Source of the DNA: Auanema rhodensis
Taxonomy: Eukaryota; Nematoda; Chromadorea; Rhabditida; Rhabditidae
Assembly: GCA_964057225.1 (NCBI GenBank)
Contig: OZ059895.1
Coordinates: 2,666,001-2,730,000 of the forward strand
Direction of reading: 5' to 3'
Length of the DNA stretch: 64,000 nt
Positions 63,001 to 64,000 of the stretch are shown one piece after another. Numbering within the stretch: the first letter of the stretch is position 1; the number at the start of each line of letters is the position of its first letter. The notes beneath the pieces were generated by a model, which did no database searches, was not told the DNA's origin, and was given only the letters and a program-made list of their open reading frames with translations. The translations under genes and the position numbers were made by a program.

Positions 63001-64000
63001 GCAATGTTGAGTGTACATGGAAACTCAACATACACTAATGCATCATTTTTCAAACGATCATAACTAATTTTTGTATTAAGCGTTTCTCAATGTAGTATAG
63101 TGCATTCGATGCGGATTTTTAAGCTGCGTCGATCTTTGTTATCAGATTTGCGCTAGCTTAAAAATGCACCGAGATATCAACTGATATAAGTTCACACTTA
63201 TATCCTCGATTTTCACCCTGAAGAATTAATTTTTTCGTTGAATAACATTGTCCATCGTCTTTGCCTTGGAAAAAGGAATCTAAAAACATCTACTTTTTGC
63301 TAATTTATTTTGAAATTTTTCGAGAAAATTTTTGTCAAAATGTTTTTGGAAGCAATGTTGAGTGTACATGGAAACTCAACATACACTAATGCATCATTTT
63401 TCAAACAATCATAACTAATTTTTGTATTAAGCGTTTCTCAATGTAGTATAGTGCATTCGATGCGGATTGTTAAGCTGCGTCGATCTGTGTTATCAGATTT
63501 GCGCTAGCTTAAAAATGCACCGAGATATCAACTGATATAAGTTCACACTTATATCCTCGATTTTCACCCTGAAAAATTAATTTTTTCGTTGAATAACATT
63601 GTCCATCGTCTTTGCCTTGAAAAATGGAATCTAAAAACATCTACTTTTTGCTAAATTATTTAGAAATTTTTCGAAAAAATTTTTGTCAAAATGTTTTTGG
63701 AAGCAATGTTGAGTGTACATGGAAACTCAACATACACTAATGCATCATTTTTCAAACAATCATAACTAATTTTTGTATTGAGCGTTTCTCAATGTAGTAT
63801 AGTGCATTCGATGCGGATTTTTAAGCTGCGTCGATCTGTGTTATCAGATTTGCGCTAGCTTAAAAATGCACCGAGATATCAACTGATATAAGTTCACACT
63901 TATATCCTCGATTTTCACCCTGAAGAATTAATTTTTTCGTTGAATAACATTGTCCATCGTCTTTGCCTTGAAAAAAGGAATCTAAAAACATCTACTTTTT
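60021..64000. repeat. Satellite block 15: return of a-b-(d-b2)-c units, running off the window
   Basis: Order: c, a b c, x, c, a b d b2 c, and then the first 119 bp of another monomer. The x monomer (61425) has TTGAGAAAAGG, TTATTTTG, CAACGTACAC and GATTGTTAAG. The unit at 62127-63881 is a third full copy of the five-monomer HOR seen at 43173-46682, about 15 kb away. Compared with the copy at 44928 I see four differences: AACGTTG, CATTTCTCAAAC, TTTATCTTG and CACTTGTATCC. Confidence 0.87.

Larger units (their letters stand above)
1..64000. repeat. 351-bp satellite DNA array, 182 complete monomers plus a partial one
   Basis: The same 351-bp unit recurs without interruption over the whole window, all copies in one orientation. 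The register (ACTGATATAAG) falls at 1, 352, 703, 1054 and so on, and it ends at 63882 with a 119-bp partial copy. Only one monomer, at 30187, departs from 351 bp. The unit is about 68% AT. Copies differ mainly by base substitutions, many of them shared between copies, which defines subfamilies. Single EcoRV (GATATC, p345-350), NheI (GCTAGC, p324-329) and NsiI (ATGCAT, p210-215) sites recur in most monomers, so any of these enzymes should give a 351-bp ladder. The array runs off both ends, so its true length is unknown. A centromeric or pericentromeric location is inferred from size, uniformity and HOR structure; it is not shown by the sequence. I do not recognise the family. Confidence 0.99.

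Noticed and set aside
1-64000. CRISPR array
   Set aside because: The repeats are contiguous 351-bp units without short repeats separated by unique spacers, and there are no cas genes.
1-64000. RNA polymerase III promoter or tRNA/SINE origin (A and B boxes)
   Set aside because: No GGTTCGAnnCC-like B box was seen on either strand of the monomer; the GCGTCGATCTG segment is not close enough.
1-64000. Transposon origin or insertion (terminal repeats, target-site duplications, transposase)
   Set aside because: No coding capacity, no terminal structures distinct from the dyads, and no interruption of the 351-bp register anywhere.
1-64000. Assembly artefact (looped repeat)
   Set aside because: Monomers carry many different combinations of variants, private changes and block structure, which simple looping of one read would not create. 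Local copy number still needs confirming by read depth.

Overview
The whole window is one uninterrupted satellite DNA array. A unit of 351 bp is repeated head to tail, always in the same orientation, from base 1 to base 64000. I count 182 complete monomers plus 119 bp of a 183rd. Monomers start at 1+351k up to 30187, and then at 30537+351n, because one monomer (30187-30536) is 350 bp. I found no protein gene, RNA gene, transposon, telomere repeat, microsatellite or unique sequence. All positions 'p' below are positions within the monomer, with p1 at the ACTGATATAAG start.

The organism cannot be named from this sequence. A tens-of-kilobase array of an AT-rich monomer (about 32% GC in the first copy) of roughly two nucleosome lengths, with layered higher-order repeats (HORs), is typical of eukaryotic centromeric or pericentromeric heterochromatin. 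CpG is not depleted (12 observed in the first monomer against about 8.8 expected), which fits a genome with little germline CpG methylation, such as many insects. An insect is my best guess, at low confidence. I do not recognise the monomer as a named satellite family.

Layout. From 1 to about 11.6 kb, an array has a recurring anchor monomer at 1, 3511, 7021 and 11584 (10, 10 and 13 monomers apart). From 11.6 to 20.7 kb there are mixed monomers dominated by a subfamily with AACGTAGTAGAG, interleaved with a GTTTAC subfamily. From 20.7 to 28 kb there is a five-monomer duplication, followed by a two-monomer duplication. From 28 to 37 kb there is a transition zone with diverse monomers and the single indel. 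From 37 to 64 kb lies the most ordered part, with 3-, 4- and 5-monomer HORs built from a small alphabet. That alphabet is: a (GTAAAG), b (GGAAAAAGG + TTTTCGC + CTAATTTAT + CGAGAAAA + GATTGTTAAG), b2 (b with TTTTTGC), c (GAAAAATTA + TTATTTAG + ATTGAG), c2 (c with GAAGAATTA and CGAT), d (CTTCTTGC + GATCTTTG), e (GATTTG..CAAAT), z (AGTGAT start + GCTTGAAAA), h (TTTTTCAAAAAAA + GTAAAG) and t (front of b2, end of e).

Each monomer carries three dyad symmetries able to form hairpins or cruciforms: one at the monomer junction, one in the middle and one near the end. It also has an AT-tract-rich stretch at p90-168. If the array has a function, it is presumably structural (chromatin, centromere, heterochromatin RNA) rather than coding. 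The pattern of local duplications, hybrid monomers and shared variants is what unequal crossover and gene conversion produce. All comparisons were made by eye, so small differences may have been missed.
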